Virus record (IMG/VR): IMGVR_UViG_3300027985_000172
Coordinates: 1 to 53,773 of that record
Reading direction: 5' to 3' (one strand)
From: a virus
Length of the DNA: 53,773 nt
Under the pieces are notes generated by a model that did no database searches, had not been told where the DNA came from, and saw only the letters and a program-made list of their open reading frames with translations. Below are positions 38,593 through 45,902 of this stretch, one piece after another (the first letter of the stretch is position 1; every line of letters begins with the position of its first letter). The position numbers and the translations under genes are program-made.

Positions 38593-39075
38593 TCATTGGC
38601 ATTGTTGTGCTCCGAGGTTGACTGCGTCTACGCCAGTAATCCACGTCATGGTGCTATTGTGTGCTGGCCCAGCAAGATACCAGTCGGCCATGCGCTGCGG
38701 GTAGTAATTTGCGATGGCTTGCGACCACCATTCTACGGTGTAAGGCCCGCGGTGAATAGTCGGTGCGTGGAAGCCGAGTCTGGCTCCAGGATAGACGCAG
38801 CCGACCGCGAGAAGCATCGTGCAGGCGCTTGCGCACACACCTCTAATTTCGACACGCTCGCCTGTCAGGATCATGCGATTGATCTTGTTCCCGCGCACCC
38901 CGACATCTCCGCCAAGATCTATGTGGACGGTGTGAGATTGTGCGTAGGCGGAGATCGGCAGGATCGCGAGCGCAGCGGCGATGATGATGGATTTCATTCC
39001 GCGCATCGTTTCTGTGATAAACTGAGGTGTAGTTTTCTCAATCACCGCTATGCTAGTGTTGATCTTGTCAGTCAT
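38593..39075 (-). CDS. imported ClpP-like periplasmic protein (COG3904-like)
   Basis: The product is 160 aa from ATG 39075 (ATGA overlap with the sigma-like gene), but a signal peptide begins only at Met27 (MKSIIIAAALAILPISAYA, cleavage before QS), so ATG 38997 may be the functional start. After it come HIDLGGDVGVRGNK and GVCASACTMLLAVGC with FHAPT, as in ClpP-like periplasmic proteins with Ser and His of the active site. The DNA from about 38590 to 39000 is GC-rich, unlike both neighbours. It looks like a host-derived insertion. Protease activity is inferred and the acidic residue is not assigned. Confidence 0.7.
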   Translation of the reverse strand: MTDKINTSIAVIEKTTPQFITETMRGMKSIIIAAALAILPISAYAQSHTVHIDLGGDVGVRGNKINRMILTGERVEIRGVCASACTMLLAVGCVYPGARLGFHAPTIHRGPYTVEWWSQAIANYYPQRMADWYLAGPAHNSTMTWITGVDAVNLGAQQCQ

Positions 39076-39596
39076 TTCTGTTCCCATTCATACAGAATAC
39101 TTTTCATTTTACCAGTAGCTTTGGTTAGAAGTTTACTAGCCTTGCTTTGTGTGATTCCCAACACCTTCGCTACCTCCCCTACCTTATAGCCACCCTTTAC
39201 AGTCATTGTCAAGAGGGTTGCTTCCTCGTAAGGGAATGTTTTCTCAATATAGGACCATAGTTGTTCATCCCCTGTAAGCCCCTCTGAGGGCCTTTCCTCT
39301 GCTAGGCCGTAGGGGTCCACCCACAAGCCCTCTTCGGCCTCTAGCCCCTCTTGTATGGCCTCCTGAAGGGCCTTCCTATTCTCTAGGGTTGGGGGAACCT
39401 GCACAAGCTTGTTACGGAAGTTAACCCATTCATACATGTGGCGTCTAGCCTTACCAAAAAGGGCCTCCTTGTTTGTTCCTTTCTTTAGTTCTTCTAGGAG
39501 GTAACAGAAGCATTCCTGTTGAATATCTTCATAGTCAGGATTCTTTCGGTATTTCTTGCTGATACCTTTTGCCAAGATTAATAGGTCTTTAGGCAT
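39072..39596 (-). CDS. sigma factor-like protein
   Basis: The product is 174 aa from ATG 39596. A region-2-like helix with DYEDIQQECFCYLLEELKK lies at residues about 20-40 and a C-terminal helix-turn-helix (KVGEVAKVLGITQSKASKLL) at about 140-160, as in sigma-70 family region 4. It is short for a sigma factor (usual 160-200 aa for ECF-like proteins). It could redirect host RNA polymerase to phage promoters, perhaps those in the CTTAAG modules. Confidence 0.7.
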   Translation of the reverse strand: MPKDLLILAKGISKKYRKNPDYEDIQQECFCYLLEELKKGTNKEALFGKARRHMYEWVNFRNKLVQVPPTLENRKALQEAIQEGLEAEEGLWVDPYGLAEERPSEGLTGDEQLWSYIEKTFPYEEATLLTMTVKGGYKVGEVAKVLGITQSKASKLLTKATGKMKSILYEWEQK

Positions 39597-39870
39597 AAGT
39601 GGTATTCCAATACACGTTCTCAAGAATTTCAATAGCCCGATTAATCATTTCTTTAGTAGGCTCTACCTCAAGCCAATCATCTACAATGTCGTCCCAATAG
39701 GTAAATTCCATGTCACAGAAGGTAGGTTGGGTGTCTTCTTGCATGTAATCAGGGAGGTCTGACCAATATTCATTATCAACGATTCCATGTTCTGCAAGCA
39801 TAGCTACACAACCATAGTCTACACCATTGATGTTAAACTCAATATCATATTGATACATGTCTTTTTCCAT
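39589..39870 (-). CDS. 93-aa acidic unknown protein
   Basis: The product is 93 aa from ATG 39870; a GGAG eight bases upstream supports this over the ATG at 39876. It is very acidic (SDLPDYMQEDTQPTFCDMEF, then DDIVDDWLEVEP). A DNA-mimic or inhibitor role is possible but unsupported. It overlaps the sigma-like gene start. Confidence 0.6.
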   Translation of the reverse strand: MEKDMYQYDIEFNINGVDYGCVAMLAEHGIVDNEYWSDLPDYMQEDTQPTFCDMEFTYWDDIVDDWLEVEPTKEMINRAIEILENVYWNTTYA

Positions 39871-39872
39871 TT

Positions 39873-40055
39873 TCATTTCTCCTTCTTCACAATGTAAAGC
39901 CCCATTCGTGCATAGCGTAGCACACTGTAACCTGCTGAACAAGCCCCAACTCCCTCATATTGTTGGTATTCCAAGAGGGCTTTTTCTGCTTGTTCCATGA
40001 TATGTTCTTGACGCTCTTTTGGCAGTTTTGCTAAATATTCATTAATCGTTACCAT
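39873..40055 (-). CDS. 60-aa helical protein
   Basis: The product is 60 aa from ATG 40055. MVTINEYLAKLPKERQEHIM and a QQYEGVGACSAGYSVLR end. Helical with a Lys/Arg-Glu-rich start. No family recognised. Confidence 0.55.
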   Translation of the reverse strand: MVTINEYLAKLPKERQEHIMEQAEKALLEYQQYEGVGACSAGYSVLRYARMGLYIVKKEK

Positions 40056-40203
40056 AAGAATTCCCATCAGCTTTATTCAATTGTTGCACCAAGTAGTCTG
40101 CCACCTGCTTCTCTACCACCTGACACATGACTAGCTCTTGTCCATCTGGTGTTTTATATGAGACAAACCAATTCCCAAAGGCGTCTTGAAAAGAGCTATA
40201 CAT
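40042..40203 (-). CDS. 53-aa unknown protein
   Basis: The frame encodes MYSSFQDAFGNWFVSYKTPD and ends SYGND. It overlaps the start of the next gene, as usual in this operon. No family recognised. Confidence 0.55.
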   Translation of the reverse strand: MYSSFQDAFGNWFVSYKTPDGQELVMCQVVEKQVADYLVQQLNKADGNSYGND

Positions 40204-40208
40204 CTTAA

Positions 40209-40628
40209 TTACCCCCAGTTCCGACTTACTTCACGAACTGTTTCAATCCCGTCATATTCATCAATTTCCCATTGAACATCATCAGGAATTTCCACAACCT
40301 TAATTTTTGCACAGCTTCCATTAGCTTTCTCACCAAGATTTTCTACTACTGCAATCCAGTCTGCATCAGCCCGATCATCTGGACGAGTATCAATAGTGTT
40401 TTCTTTATATAATTTATTCGATTTGCGACGGTCTTCAATACTAGCAGCATACCAAGCAGCACCGCGAAGATAACCGTCGCGCTTATCTTCTGGAATTGTC
40501 CAATATGTTTTCATAGTAAACTCATGGTTTTCTGGATAGATAGACAACCCCTTACGTTTAGCATAAGCATATACAGCTTCCTCTGAAATAGAGAAACCAC
40601 CATAGCAAGTGTTAATCATCACCTTCAT
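40209..40628 (-). CDS. 139-aa unknown protein
   Basis: The product is 139 aa. The start MKVMINTCYGGFSISEEAVY and AYAKRKGLSIYPEN is found in a group of conserved unknown phage proteins. Soluble, with no membrane segment. It precedes several very small genes. Confidence 0.65.
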   Translation of the reverse strand: MKVMINTCYGGFSISEEAVYAYAKRKGLSIYPENHEFTMKTYWTIPEDKRDGYLRGAAWYAASIEDRRKSNKLYKENTIDTRPDDRADADWIAVVENLGEKANGSCAKIKVVEIPDDVQWEIDEYDGIETVREVSRNWG

Positions 40629-40637
40629 TGTTCTTCC

Positions 40638-40862
40638 TCACACAATAGAAATTACAGAATCAAGACGAAAAGCTTTCCAGTCTCCGGTGTTCACTTCCCT
40701 TACAGCACAAGCACTTTCCACTTTAGCCTGCCCTGCCACGGGAGGTTCCATCCACCCATGAAGAACACGTTCGGTTCCGTCTTTCTTGAGGAAGACAACA
40801 GTGAAGCTACGGTTGTAGCCAATGGTGTTTAGCTTCTTCTGCACTTCTTGTTTAGTTAGCAT
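40638..40862 (-). CDS. 74-aa DUF2693-like protein
   Basis: The product is 74 aa. A compact beta fold is suggested by SFTVVFLKKDGTERVLHG and VREVNTGDWKAFRLDSVISI, resembling small WYL- or SH3-like phage proteins such as DUF2693. Function unknown. Confidence 0.6.
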   Translation of the reverse strand: MLTKQEVQKKLNTIGYNRSFTVVFLKKDGTERVLHGWMEPPVAGQAKVESACAVREVNTGDWKAFRLDSVISIV

Positions 40863-40951
40863 TTGTCATACCCCTCAATGAAGCAAGCAATATCTGTGGT
40901 GATTTCTGTCTTTTGGAATACTTCAACTGGGTAGTCATAAGATTTCTTCAT
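40856..40951 (-). CDS. 31-aa small protein
   Basis: The frame encodes MKKSYDYPVEVFQKTEITTD and ends EGYDKC. It overlaps the next gene by ATGCTAA. Short but with sensible spacing; no family recognised. Confidence 0.45.
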   Translation of the reverse strand: MKKSYDYPVEVFQKTEITTDIACFIEGYDKC

Positions 40952-40957
40952 AATTTG

Positions 40958-41260
40958 TTACCCATTCCATTCTGTATCAATGTTACCAAGTATGTCAATT
41001 ACATCTTTCATTACAGTTTCAGGTCTAGTATCACCGTAACCACTTACGTATATCTGCAACACATCAGTAGCATCTGCAATTTTATTACAAATTTCTCCTA
41101 GGTGTTTTTCCAGTGCATCGTTGTTTTCTTTGTCGAACACATAGTCTTCCATGTCATATAGAATCTCTGCAATATCTGGAAACAAGTTACGCAAGGTGTC
41201 CCAATCATGTTTGGTGTAATTAGTGATGGGACCACTAAGTTTTACTGATTGTAGGTTCAT
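40958..41260 (-). CDS. 100-aa unknown protein
   Basis: The product is 100 aa from ATG 41260. The start LQSVKLSGPITNYTKHDWD recalls the opening of deoxyribosyltransferase-like (DUF4406) proteins, where SGPIT is typical, but the rest is too acidic and short to be sure. Function uncertain. Confidence 0.55.
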   Translation of the reverse strand: MNLQSVKLSGPITNYTKHDWDTLRNLFPDIAEILYDMEDYVFDKENNDALEKHLGEICNKIADATDVLQIYVSGYGDTRPETVMKDVIDILGNIDTEWNG

Positions 41261-41274
41261 TTTAGGTTTTCCTT

Positions 41275-41424
41275 TCAAAATGGTGGCTCTTCCCAACGAT
41301 CTTTAGGGGTCCACGGGGTGTATTCACTGGTTCCCCTCAGTTCATCTTCTACAATGATTCGTTGCCGCTTGCAAGCGTTTTCTGGTAGGAAATCTCGGAG
41401 GAAGGTAGTTAAGTCATGATTCAT
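41275..41424 (-). CDS. 49-aa unknown protein
   Basis: The product is 49 aa from ATG 41424, starting MNHDLTTFLRDFLPENACKR and ending DRWEEPPF. The start overlaps the upstream stop. No family recognised. Confidence 0.55.
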   Translation of the reverse strand: MNHDLTTFLRDFLPENACKRQRIIVEDELRGTSEYTPWTPKDRWEEPPF

Positions 41425-41425
41425 C

Positions 41426-41830
41426 TCAACCCCACTTTCTCTTAATTTCCTGCTTAATCTGTGCAAGATGTTTCACATTAGTGTATGGATAGTAACAATG
41501 GTTCTTCACTTCTTCCTCATTAACCATAATCAATGTAGGACCAATGTAGCAATCCCGCCACAGCCTGTCCTGACAAGCCCAACCGTGTTCCATGTCTGCA
41601 TGAGTGAGAGAAGCAGCACCAACAACCCCTTTCCTCACCCATAGGACAACCCAAGGACGACGCTTTCCACCAACTACAGTGTGCCAGAAAGTATCTCCTA
41701 CACGAAGTTTTTCCACTCTAATCAAATCACGTTCCGGGTCAATAGTGCGCAACCAAGCAAGAACCTCTCGTTTAGCTACATTTGCGTCTTTCCAATCTTC
41801 CAGACGAGTAATGATGTCTGAAATCTTCAT
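41426..41830 (-). CDS. 134-aa unknown protein
   Basis: The product is 134 aa. The sequence RVEKLRVGDTFWHTVVGGKR with RPWVVLWVRKGVVGAASLTH suggests a small beta barrel. It is the first gene after the hairpin at 41885 and the promoter at 42120. No family recognised. Confidence 0.65.
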   Translation of the reverse strand: MKISDIITRLEDWKDANVAKREVLAWLRTIDPERDLIRVEKLRVGDTFWHTVVGGKRRPWVVLWVRKGVVGAASLTHADMEHGWACQDRLWRDCYIGPTLIMVNEEEVKNHCYYPYTNVKHLAQIKQEIKRKWG

Positions 41831-41884
41831 GGCGATTCCCCTTTCATATCAAGCAGTTATCTATGATTCCTATAAATAGGAAAA

Positions 41885-41907
41885 GGCCCACAGTTTCCCG
41901 CAGGGCC
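41885..41907 (-). terminator. hairpin with T tract, leftward
   Basis: On the minus strand GGCCC (41907-41903) pairs with GGGCC (41889-41885) and is followed by TTTTCC. It lies between the 30-aa gene and the 41830 gene, so it would stop or attenuate leftward transcripts from the promoter at 42120. The loop is long (13 bases), so the strength is uncertain. Confidence 0.5.
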
Positions 41908-41999
41908 AATCCGAGAGACTGTCAAACAATCACACTATTAGAGATTGCAACAGCGCAGTATTTCACGACCACCCTGTCATAGTCATAGATTTCTCGCCC

Positions 42000-42092
42000 T
42001 TAGCAATCCTCGAAATATGTCTTGACAGTTTTAGGCTCTCGTTCAGTGGTAGTCACAATCACTTCTTGACCATCCGTGTAGTAAATCAGCAT
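42000..42092 (-). CDS. 30-aa small protein
   Basis: The frame encodes MLIYYTDGQEVIVTTTEREP and ends YFEDC. It follows the TTGACA/TATATA promoter at 42120-42148, so it may be the first gene of that transcript. No family recognised. Confidence 0.45.
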   Translation of the reverse strand: MLIYYTDGQEVIVTTTEREPKTVKTYFEDC

Positions 42093-42119
42093 GTGTTTAT
42101 CCTTCGTTGCTGTTCGTCT

Positions 42120-42148
42120 TATATAGTTGATTCGTCTTGTGGTGTCAA
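42120..42148 (-). promoter_or_regulatory. sigma-70-type leftward promoter
   Basis: On the minus strand TTGACA (42148-42143) is separated by 17 bases from TATATA (42125-42120), a near-consensus vegetative promoter. It is directly upstream of the 30-aa gene and reads leftward into the main early operon. It sits just downstream of the broken HNH gene's end. Confidence 0.8.
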
Positions 42149-42157
42149 CAGGAATTT

Positions 42158-42717
42158 TCAAGGCTCGTCAGGGAAGTTTAGGGTGGCGGAATCACCAAGC
42201 AAGTCCTTGGCTTTCTTGTCATAAGCCCTTGCCGCTTCCTCTGGTGTGTCATGGTAGCCAAGACAATAGGTGACACCATCAAGAGAGATTCTTGCCAAAT
42301 ATTTTCCAGCCATCTTTGAGGCACCACGGAAGCCTGTTGTGCTACACTTATAAGCACCTTTATTTGAGTTGTTTTCTTTTGTGTCACATCCCTTAAATTT
42401 TCAATCCTATGGTCTAGCGAGTTCTTATTAATGTGGTCAATTGTGTGTTTAGGCCAATCCCCATAGTAAAGAAACCAAGCAAGTCTACCACCCATGATTG
42501 ATACAGGGCGACCAAACAGTGTTGGTTTAGTTACAGACATTTTGTAGCCATCCTTGCACACCCATGTTTGTAGGCAACTTTTACCTGCATAATTATCATC
42601 AAAGAAAATACTACCTCTTTGCTTCCAAATAAGTTCTCCTGTTACTGGGTTGTAAGAAATCCTTCTTTTGATTTCATTTTTAATTTCTTCCTGATCAAGA
42701 AAATCTTTAACTTTCAT
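42158..42717 (-). pseudogene. HNH-AP2 homing endonuclease, frameshifted
   Basis: The first 118 codons give an intact N-terminal part and HNH core (HTIDHINKNSLDHRIENLRD). After DVTQKK the frame is lost near 42373-42382; in the next frame an AP2 domain continues (NSNKGAYKCSTTGFRGASKM, ARISLDGVTYCLGYHDT) to TGA at 42158. One A missing from an A-run (ACACAAAAG) explains it. It is either an inactivated homing gene or a sequencing error. Confidence 0.85.
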
Positions 42718-42744
42718 TTTATCCTCTGTAGTTTATGTTTTTAC

Positions 42745-42868
42745 GAGCTATTTTTACGGTGGGTGAGCAATTTTCTCGGTGTATCTCCTTAATTTTACGA
42801 ACAATTTCCACTGTAGGGGGTGCTCGTTATACTCGCTGTGGGTGCTCATTTCCCATTGTAGGGGGTAT
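42745..42868. repeat. five imperfect tandem repeats of about 20-34 bp
   Basis: Units start near 42745, 42765, 42799, 42822 and 42844. Each has the pattern GAGC/GCTC, an AT-rich centre, and ends in a G-rich tract (GGTGGGTG, TCGGTGTATC, TAGGGGGTG, TGTGGGTG, TAGGGGGTAT). They lie just upstream of the HNH pseudogene, in the leftward control region. Iteron-like binding sites or operator copies are likely. Confidence 0.65.
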
Positions 42869-42903
42869 CTTATGCAAGACTAAGCCCGTCAAAAACATAT
42901 TCC

Positions 42904-42972
42904 AATATCTGTGTATAAACATATATTGATATACAGATATTTAGATATTCCCATATATTGATATACAGATAT
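42904..42972. repeat. AT-rich iterons, two direct copies plus an inverted one
   Basis: CATATATTGATATACAGATAT occurs at 42920-42940 and again at 42952-42972 exactly, 32 bases apart (about three helical turns). An inverted, slightly divergent copy AATATCTGTGTATA lies at 42904-42917. Such spacing is typical of repeated protein-binding sites at origins or operators. Confidence 0.75.
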
Positions 42973-43146
42973 CTTCCCCTTTGAATGTAAACCGAATCGT
43001 TCATTTTAAACCCAAGCGAAAAGAAGGCTTGACAGGATCAAACCTGTTTTGTGTGACCTTTATGTCACTGATTCTTATTTGTCCATGTTCGGTGTTTTTT
43101 GCGACAACAGGATGTTGCCCAGCCCGACGAATCGGGGAATGCTTCA

Positions 43147-43175
43147 TAGATACGCGATTCGCTTGCTAGTGTCAA
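43147..43175 (-). promoter_or_regulatory. leftward promoter candidate
   Basis: On the minus strand TTGACA (43175-43170), 17-base spacer, TATCTA (43152-43147). It reads leftward through the iterons and repeats towards the HNH pseudogene and early operon. Another TTGACA at 43278-43273 has no good -10. No gene of more than about 60 codons is evident in 42720-43569. Confidence 0.55.
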
Positions 43176-43312
43176 CCTGTCTTTGGCAATCCGCAATCTG
43201 GCATTGCCGCGTAATGTCCTACACATTACACAAAGGAATCGTGGGCGCGCGATTAGCATAGGCACAAGGAAGTGTCAAGAGAAACAATTTTCGGATTCTA
43301 TCCTCTTTTCTG

Positions 43313-43342
43313 TTTACACACCTGGATTCGATCTGCTATCTA
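43313..43342 (+). promoter_or_regulatory. rightward early promoter candidate
   Basis: TTTACA (43313-43318), 18-base spacer, TATCTA (43337-43342) preceded by TGC (extended -10 type). It lies about 230 bases upstream of the first rightward early gene at 43570. Weaker than the leftward promoters by eye. Confidence 0.4.
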
Positions 43343-43569
43343 TTAGCCATGCCGCGACGGGATATATCCGAAGGGGAGTGGGGCTGGCGGCCCTGCCTAG
43401 GACCAAGACTCACTGAGAGTCACTAACAGGTCAGATATGCACCCTTTACCTTTACCGCTAGAAGCAAGGCCGCGCAGATTGCCCCGCATGCTAACACTAG
43501 CGAAAGGTTTTCTCGGAAAGCTTTAGCAAAGGCTTTCTCAGTAAACCTAACATAAGAAAGGGAAATAAA

Positions 43570-43974
43570 ATGACTGACGAAATCACTTATAGTGCTGTTT
43601 TGCGGCGGATTGAATACAGCGCTAAAGAAATCATCGAGGAGCTTGCACCTTTTCCCAAGGAAAACACGGTTGAAGCTTGGGAGGCTTATCAAGAAGCTCT
43701 TGAATCTTTCTTTGATGATTCCCGTGATATGGCATGGGGGGAAGTCGGAAATTGGGATTGGATGATTTATACGTATCAAGGATTCCTTGTTTACGATTGC
43801 CTCCCTTCTGACCTGCAAACCCAATGCGAGGAGGAATATTGGGAATGTAACGGTGCTGTGAAAGGTGAAAGCCCCTATGAACTCGGCGCTTCAATGGCTT
43901 TTTTTGCTCTTGTGTCCTTGCTGGCTCAAGAGATTGAACGGCAATCTCAGAACCAAATGGAGAATCTTAGCTAA
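43570..43974 (+). CDS. 134-aa acidic early protein
   Basis: The product is 134 aa with many Glu and Asp and few basic residues (DSRDMAWGEVGNWDWMIYTY, CEEEYWECNGAVKGESPYEL). A good AAAGGG site precedes the ATG. It is the first gene of the rightward early block, where host takeover proteins are often encoded. A DNA-mimic anti-restriction or host-inhibitor role is possible but not shown. No family recognised. Confidence 0.65.
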   Translation: MTDEITYSAVLRRIEYSAKEIIEELAPFPKENTVEAWEAYQEALESFFDDSRDMAWGEVGNWDWMIYTYQGFLVYDCLPSDLQTQCEEEYWECNGAVKGESPYELGASMAFFALVSLLAQEIERQSQNQMENLS

Positions 43975-44120
43975 TGTGGGTTGTCAAATTTAGCCCTATT
44001 TTCTCTTTTGGGGATAAAGACAGGCGAGAGTTTGAGACAGAAGAAAAAGCAAAGCAATGGGCGCAAATGTGCGGCTATAGCAAAACCTGCAAAATCGAGG
44101 AAAAGGAAAAGACAGAATGA
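43974..44120 (+). CDS. 48-aa early protein
   Basis: The frame encodes MWVVKFSPIFSFGDKDRREF and ends EEKEKTE. Start and end are coupled to neighbours by TAATG and ATGA. Beta-then-helix, with basic and acidic clusters. No family recognised. Confidence 0.6.
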   Translation: MWVVKFSPIFSFGDKDRREFETEEKAKQWAQMCGYSKTCKIEEKEKTE

Positions 44121-44281
44121 AACTTGCTACCGACTCTAAATGCTACTCCCTCGCAAAAGAAGGACTCGTCTCCATGATCCCCTTTGGCCCGCTTATGTCT
44201 TTGCAAGAAGCCCAACAAATGCGGCAATTCTATGCGGAAATCGGCGAGGAATATTTCGTCGTGAATCTGCAAAGCTTGTGA
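44117..44281 (+). CDS. 54-aa early protein
   Basis: The frame encodes MKLATDSKCYSLAKEGLVSM and ends VVNLQSL. It overlaps the preceding gene by ATGA. It shares the MKLA start with the gene at 45112 by chance or ancestry. No family recognised. Confidence 0.6.
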   Translation: MKLATDSKCYSLAKEGLVSMIPFGPLMSLQEAQQMRQFYAEIGEEYFVVNLQSL

Positions 44282-44316
44282 AACAAGCGCCCCTCCACAG
44301 CCTGTAAGGAAACAAG

Positions 44317-44523
44317 ATGAAAACATATCCCGAAGACAAGGCGGATTTTGTGATCGAAAACAAACCCACCATTACTTTCGTCAGGGCTAAATCACACAAA
44401 GCCAAAAAGGCAATGCCTATTTGGGCGCCAAGTTATGAAAGGGCTATTGCTGCACAAGACACACAAGCCTTAATCGCTTGGCTTTGTGAAAAAGGCTTTA
44501 AGCCTTGCATTAAACTTACCTGA
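44317..44523 (+). CDS. 68-aa basic early protein
   Basis: The product is 68 aa, basic in its middle (VRAKSHKAKKAMPIWAPSYE). A GGAAA site precedes the ATG. No family recognised. Confidence 0.6.
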   Translation: MKTYPEDKADFVIENKPTITFVRAKSHKAKKAMPIWAPSYERAIAAQDTQALIAWLCEKGFKPCIKLT

Positions 44524-44552
44524 ATCAATCAAACATGAGAGGAAACTGATAA

Positions 44553-44798
44553 ATGACGAATCTGGAAACAATCAAAAAGCAATTGGCTCAAGCTGAAAAG
44601 GCGAAGGCCGAAATGGAAAAGCTGACGCAAGAGGCTGACCAGAAGGTTATCCAAGCGCAAGAGGCTCTGGAACAAGCCAAGCAAGAACGCAGGGGGCTTT
44701 ACGAAAGCCTTGGGCTTAGTGTCCATAAAGGCCGCCCCAAAGGTTCCAAGAACAAGCCGAAACAGGACGTTGAAACGCCCCCTAGCGAAGAGGCTTAA
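44553..44798 (+). CDS. coiled-coil AT-hook protein
   Basis: The product is 81 aa. Residues 1-52 form a continuous coiled coil (KKQLAQAEKAKAEMEKLTQE). The basic segment HKGRPKGSKNKPK near residues 57-69 contains an AT-hook (GRPKGSKNKP), and the C-terminus is acidic. This layout, an oligomerising coil plus minor-groove hook, recalls H-NS-type nucleoid proteins. Likely a DNA-binding regulator or silencer or antisilencer; H-NS relation is inferred, not shown. Confidence 0.7.
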   Translation: MTNLETIKKQLAQAEKAKAEMEKLTQEADQKVIQAQEALEQAKQERRGLYESLGLSVHKGRPKGSKNKPKQDVETPPSEEA

Positions 44799-44876
44799 TG
44801 TGTCTTTATTGGTTAGCCTTTAGGGGATTCCTTTAGGCTAACTAGACAAATGCACATACAAGAAAAGGGAAAGAAG

Positions 44877-45098
44877 ATGAAACCGACTCCTAGCCTTTGT
44901 CAGCTTATCAAGCCTTGTGAATATGTATTTCAGCGTGGAATCAAGGCATATGAAAGGGCGGAAACTCTTATTGATGAATACATCAGCGAAAGCGAAATTA
45001 GCTTTTGTGAGAATCCTAGGGTGCAAGGATATGGAAAGGGCAAGGAACGGCGTTATGCAATTGTTCTAACAGATACCAACCTGATTCAATATCTGTGA
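44877..45098 (+). CDS. 73-aa early protein
   Basis: The product is 73 aa from ATG 44877, with GGGAAAG seven bases upstream; an ATG at 44850 is less likely. Contains QLIKPCEYVFQRGIKAYERA and a C-terminal beta stretch. No family recognised. Confidence 0.6.
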   Translation: MKPTPSLCQLIKPCEYVFQRGIKAYERAETLIDEYISESEISFCENPRVQGYGKGKERRYAIVLTDTNLIQYL

Positions 45099-45111
45099 AA
45101 GGAAAGACAGA

Positions 45112-45339
45112 ATGAAATTAGCAGTTTGTGATAATGTGGAAAGCCTTGTTGAATACCTCACAAGGGAAGGTTGGTTTTTCGAGGGTTCCGACGATGCAGG
45201 GCAGTTCTGGAATCACCCTATTAGCGGGGCTGAAGTTGTCTTGGACTATGGCCCGGATGGTGAGGGACGGCTTAGGCTTGATGGGGTATCCCACTGTGAG
45301 GTTGCCCAGATGGGGGCGTATGTTGTGGGGTATGCCTAA
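45112..45339 (+). CDS. 75-aa early protein
   Basis: The product is 75 aa, acidic, starting MKLAVCDNVESLVEYLTREG and containing YGPDGEGRLRLDGVS. It is the last gene of the early rightward block. The region after it (45340-46708) is non-coding. Confidence 0.6.
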   Translation: MKLAVCDNVESLVEYLTREGWFFEGSDDAGQFWNHPISGAEVVLDYGPDGEGRLRLDGVSHCEVAQMGAYVVGYA

Positions 45340-45443
45340 GAGGGCCTGTGGTGGTTCTATAGCCCTCCCCATACACTCGGCTAGGATAATAGCCAAAGCA
45401 TGACAATGCGATCTAGAACCCCTCCTATAGGCTCTGTGCTATA

Positions 45444-45659
45444 TGTTACATTATAACACTAGATCAACATGTTAGGGTAGTATTTAAGGGAGCATATTTG
45501 ACTCTTTGGTAAATGTTTTATCGTTTGGTAAAATACTGTGGTTGCTGCACCCTTCCCTCTCTATGTCAACAATTACTTTCACATCCTCTTGTAACTCATT
45601 GTCATTGTTACATTTATACAACACTCACCATTGCTTGCCCTATGTGTTACATTATAACA
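45444..45659. repeat. pair of TGTTACATTATAACA inverted-repeat sites
   Basis: The 15-bp sequence TGTTACATTATAACA, itself an inverted repeat (TGTTA/TAACA), occurs exactly at 45444-45458 and 45645-45659, each preceded by TAT. A related TGTTACA...TGTAACA pair lies near 46173-46191. Single TGTTACA or TGTAACA motifs occur between. Likely operator sites for a dimeric regulator. Confidence 0.7.
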
Positions 45660-45695
45660 TGACGTAACGTAAACTAGTATGTGCTACCTTCCCTG

Positions 45696-45761
45696 GTGCA
45701 GGTAGTTCAACCATTGAACCATCTATAAGATGCATTGTGCAGGAATGTTTAACCATTGAAC
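45696..45761. repeat. pair of GTTCAACCATTGAAC palindromes
   Basis: GTTCAA-CCA-TTGAAC at 45705-45719 is a perfect inverted repeat. GTTTAACCATTGAAC at 45747-45761 has one change. Each is preceded by GTGCAGG within about ten bases, making a longer direct repeat (45696-45719 and 45737-45761). A second class of binding site in the same gap. Confidence 0.7.
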
Positions 45762-45902
45762 TATTCTTTTGTTTCACCCATTGTAACAATTCGTGATGTC
45801 TCTTGTGTAACAATCTCTTGACGAATCATGTGAGGTATGCATGGGACCCTTGGAATTATTCCAAAGTGAAATGGGGGTGGGTGGTTTACCCTCCATAAGC
45901 CT

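Noticed and set aside
38575-39189. 204-aa plus-strand frame opposite the ClpP-like gene
   Set aside because: It runs against three overlapping minus-strand genes and is a product of the GC-rich segment.
42720-43569. Short frames (60-77 aa) on both strands in the control region
   Set aside because: They overlap one another and the repeats, show no start sites and no conserved pattern; treated as non-coding.
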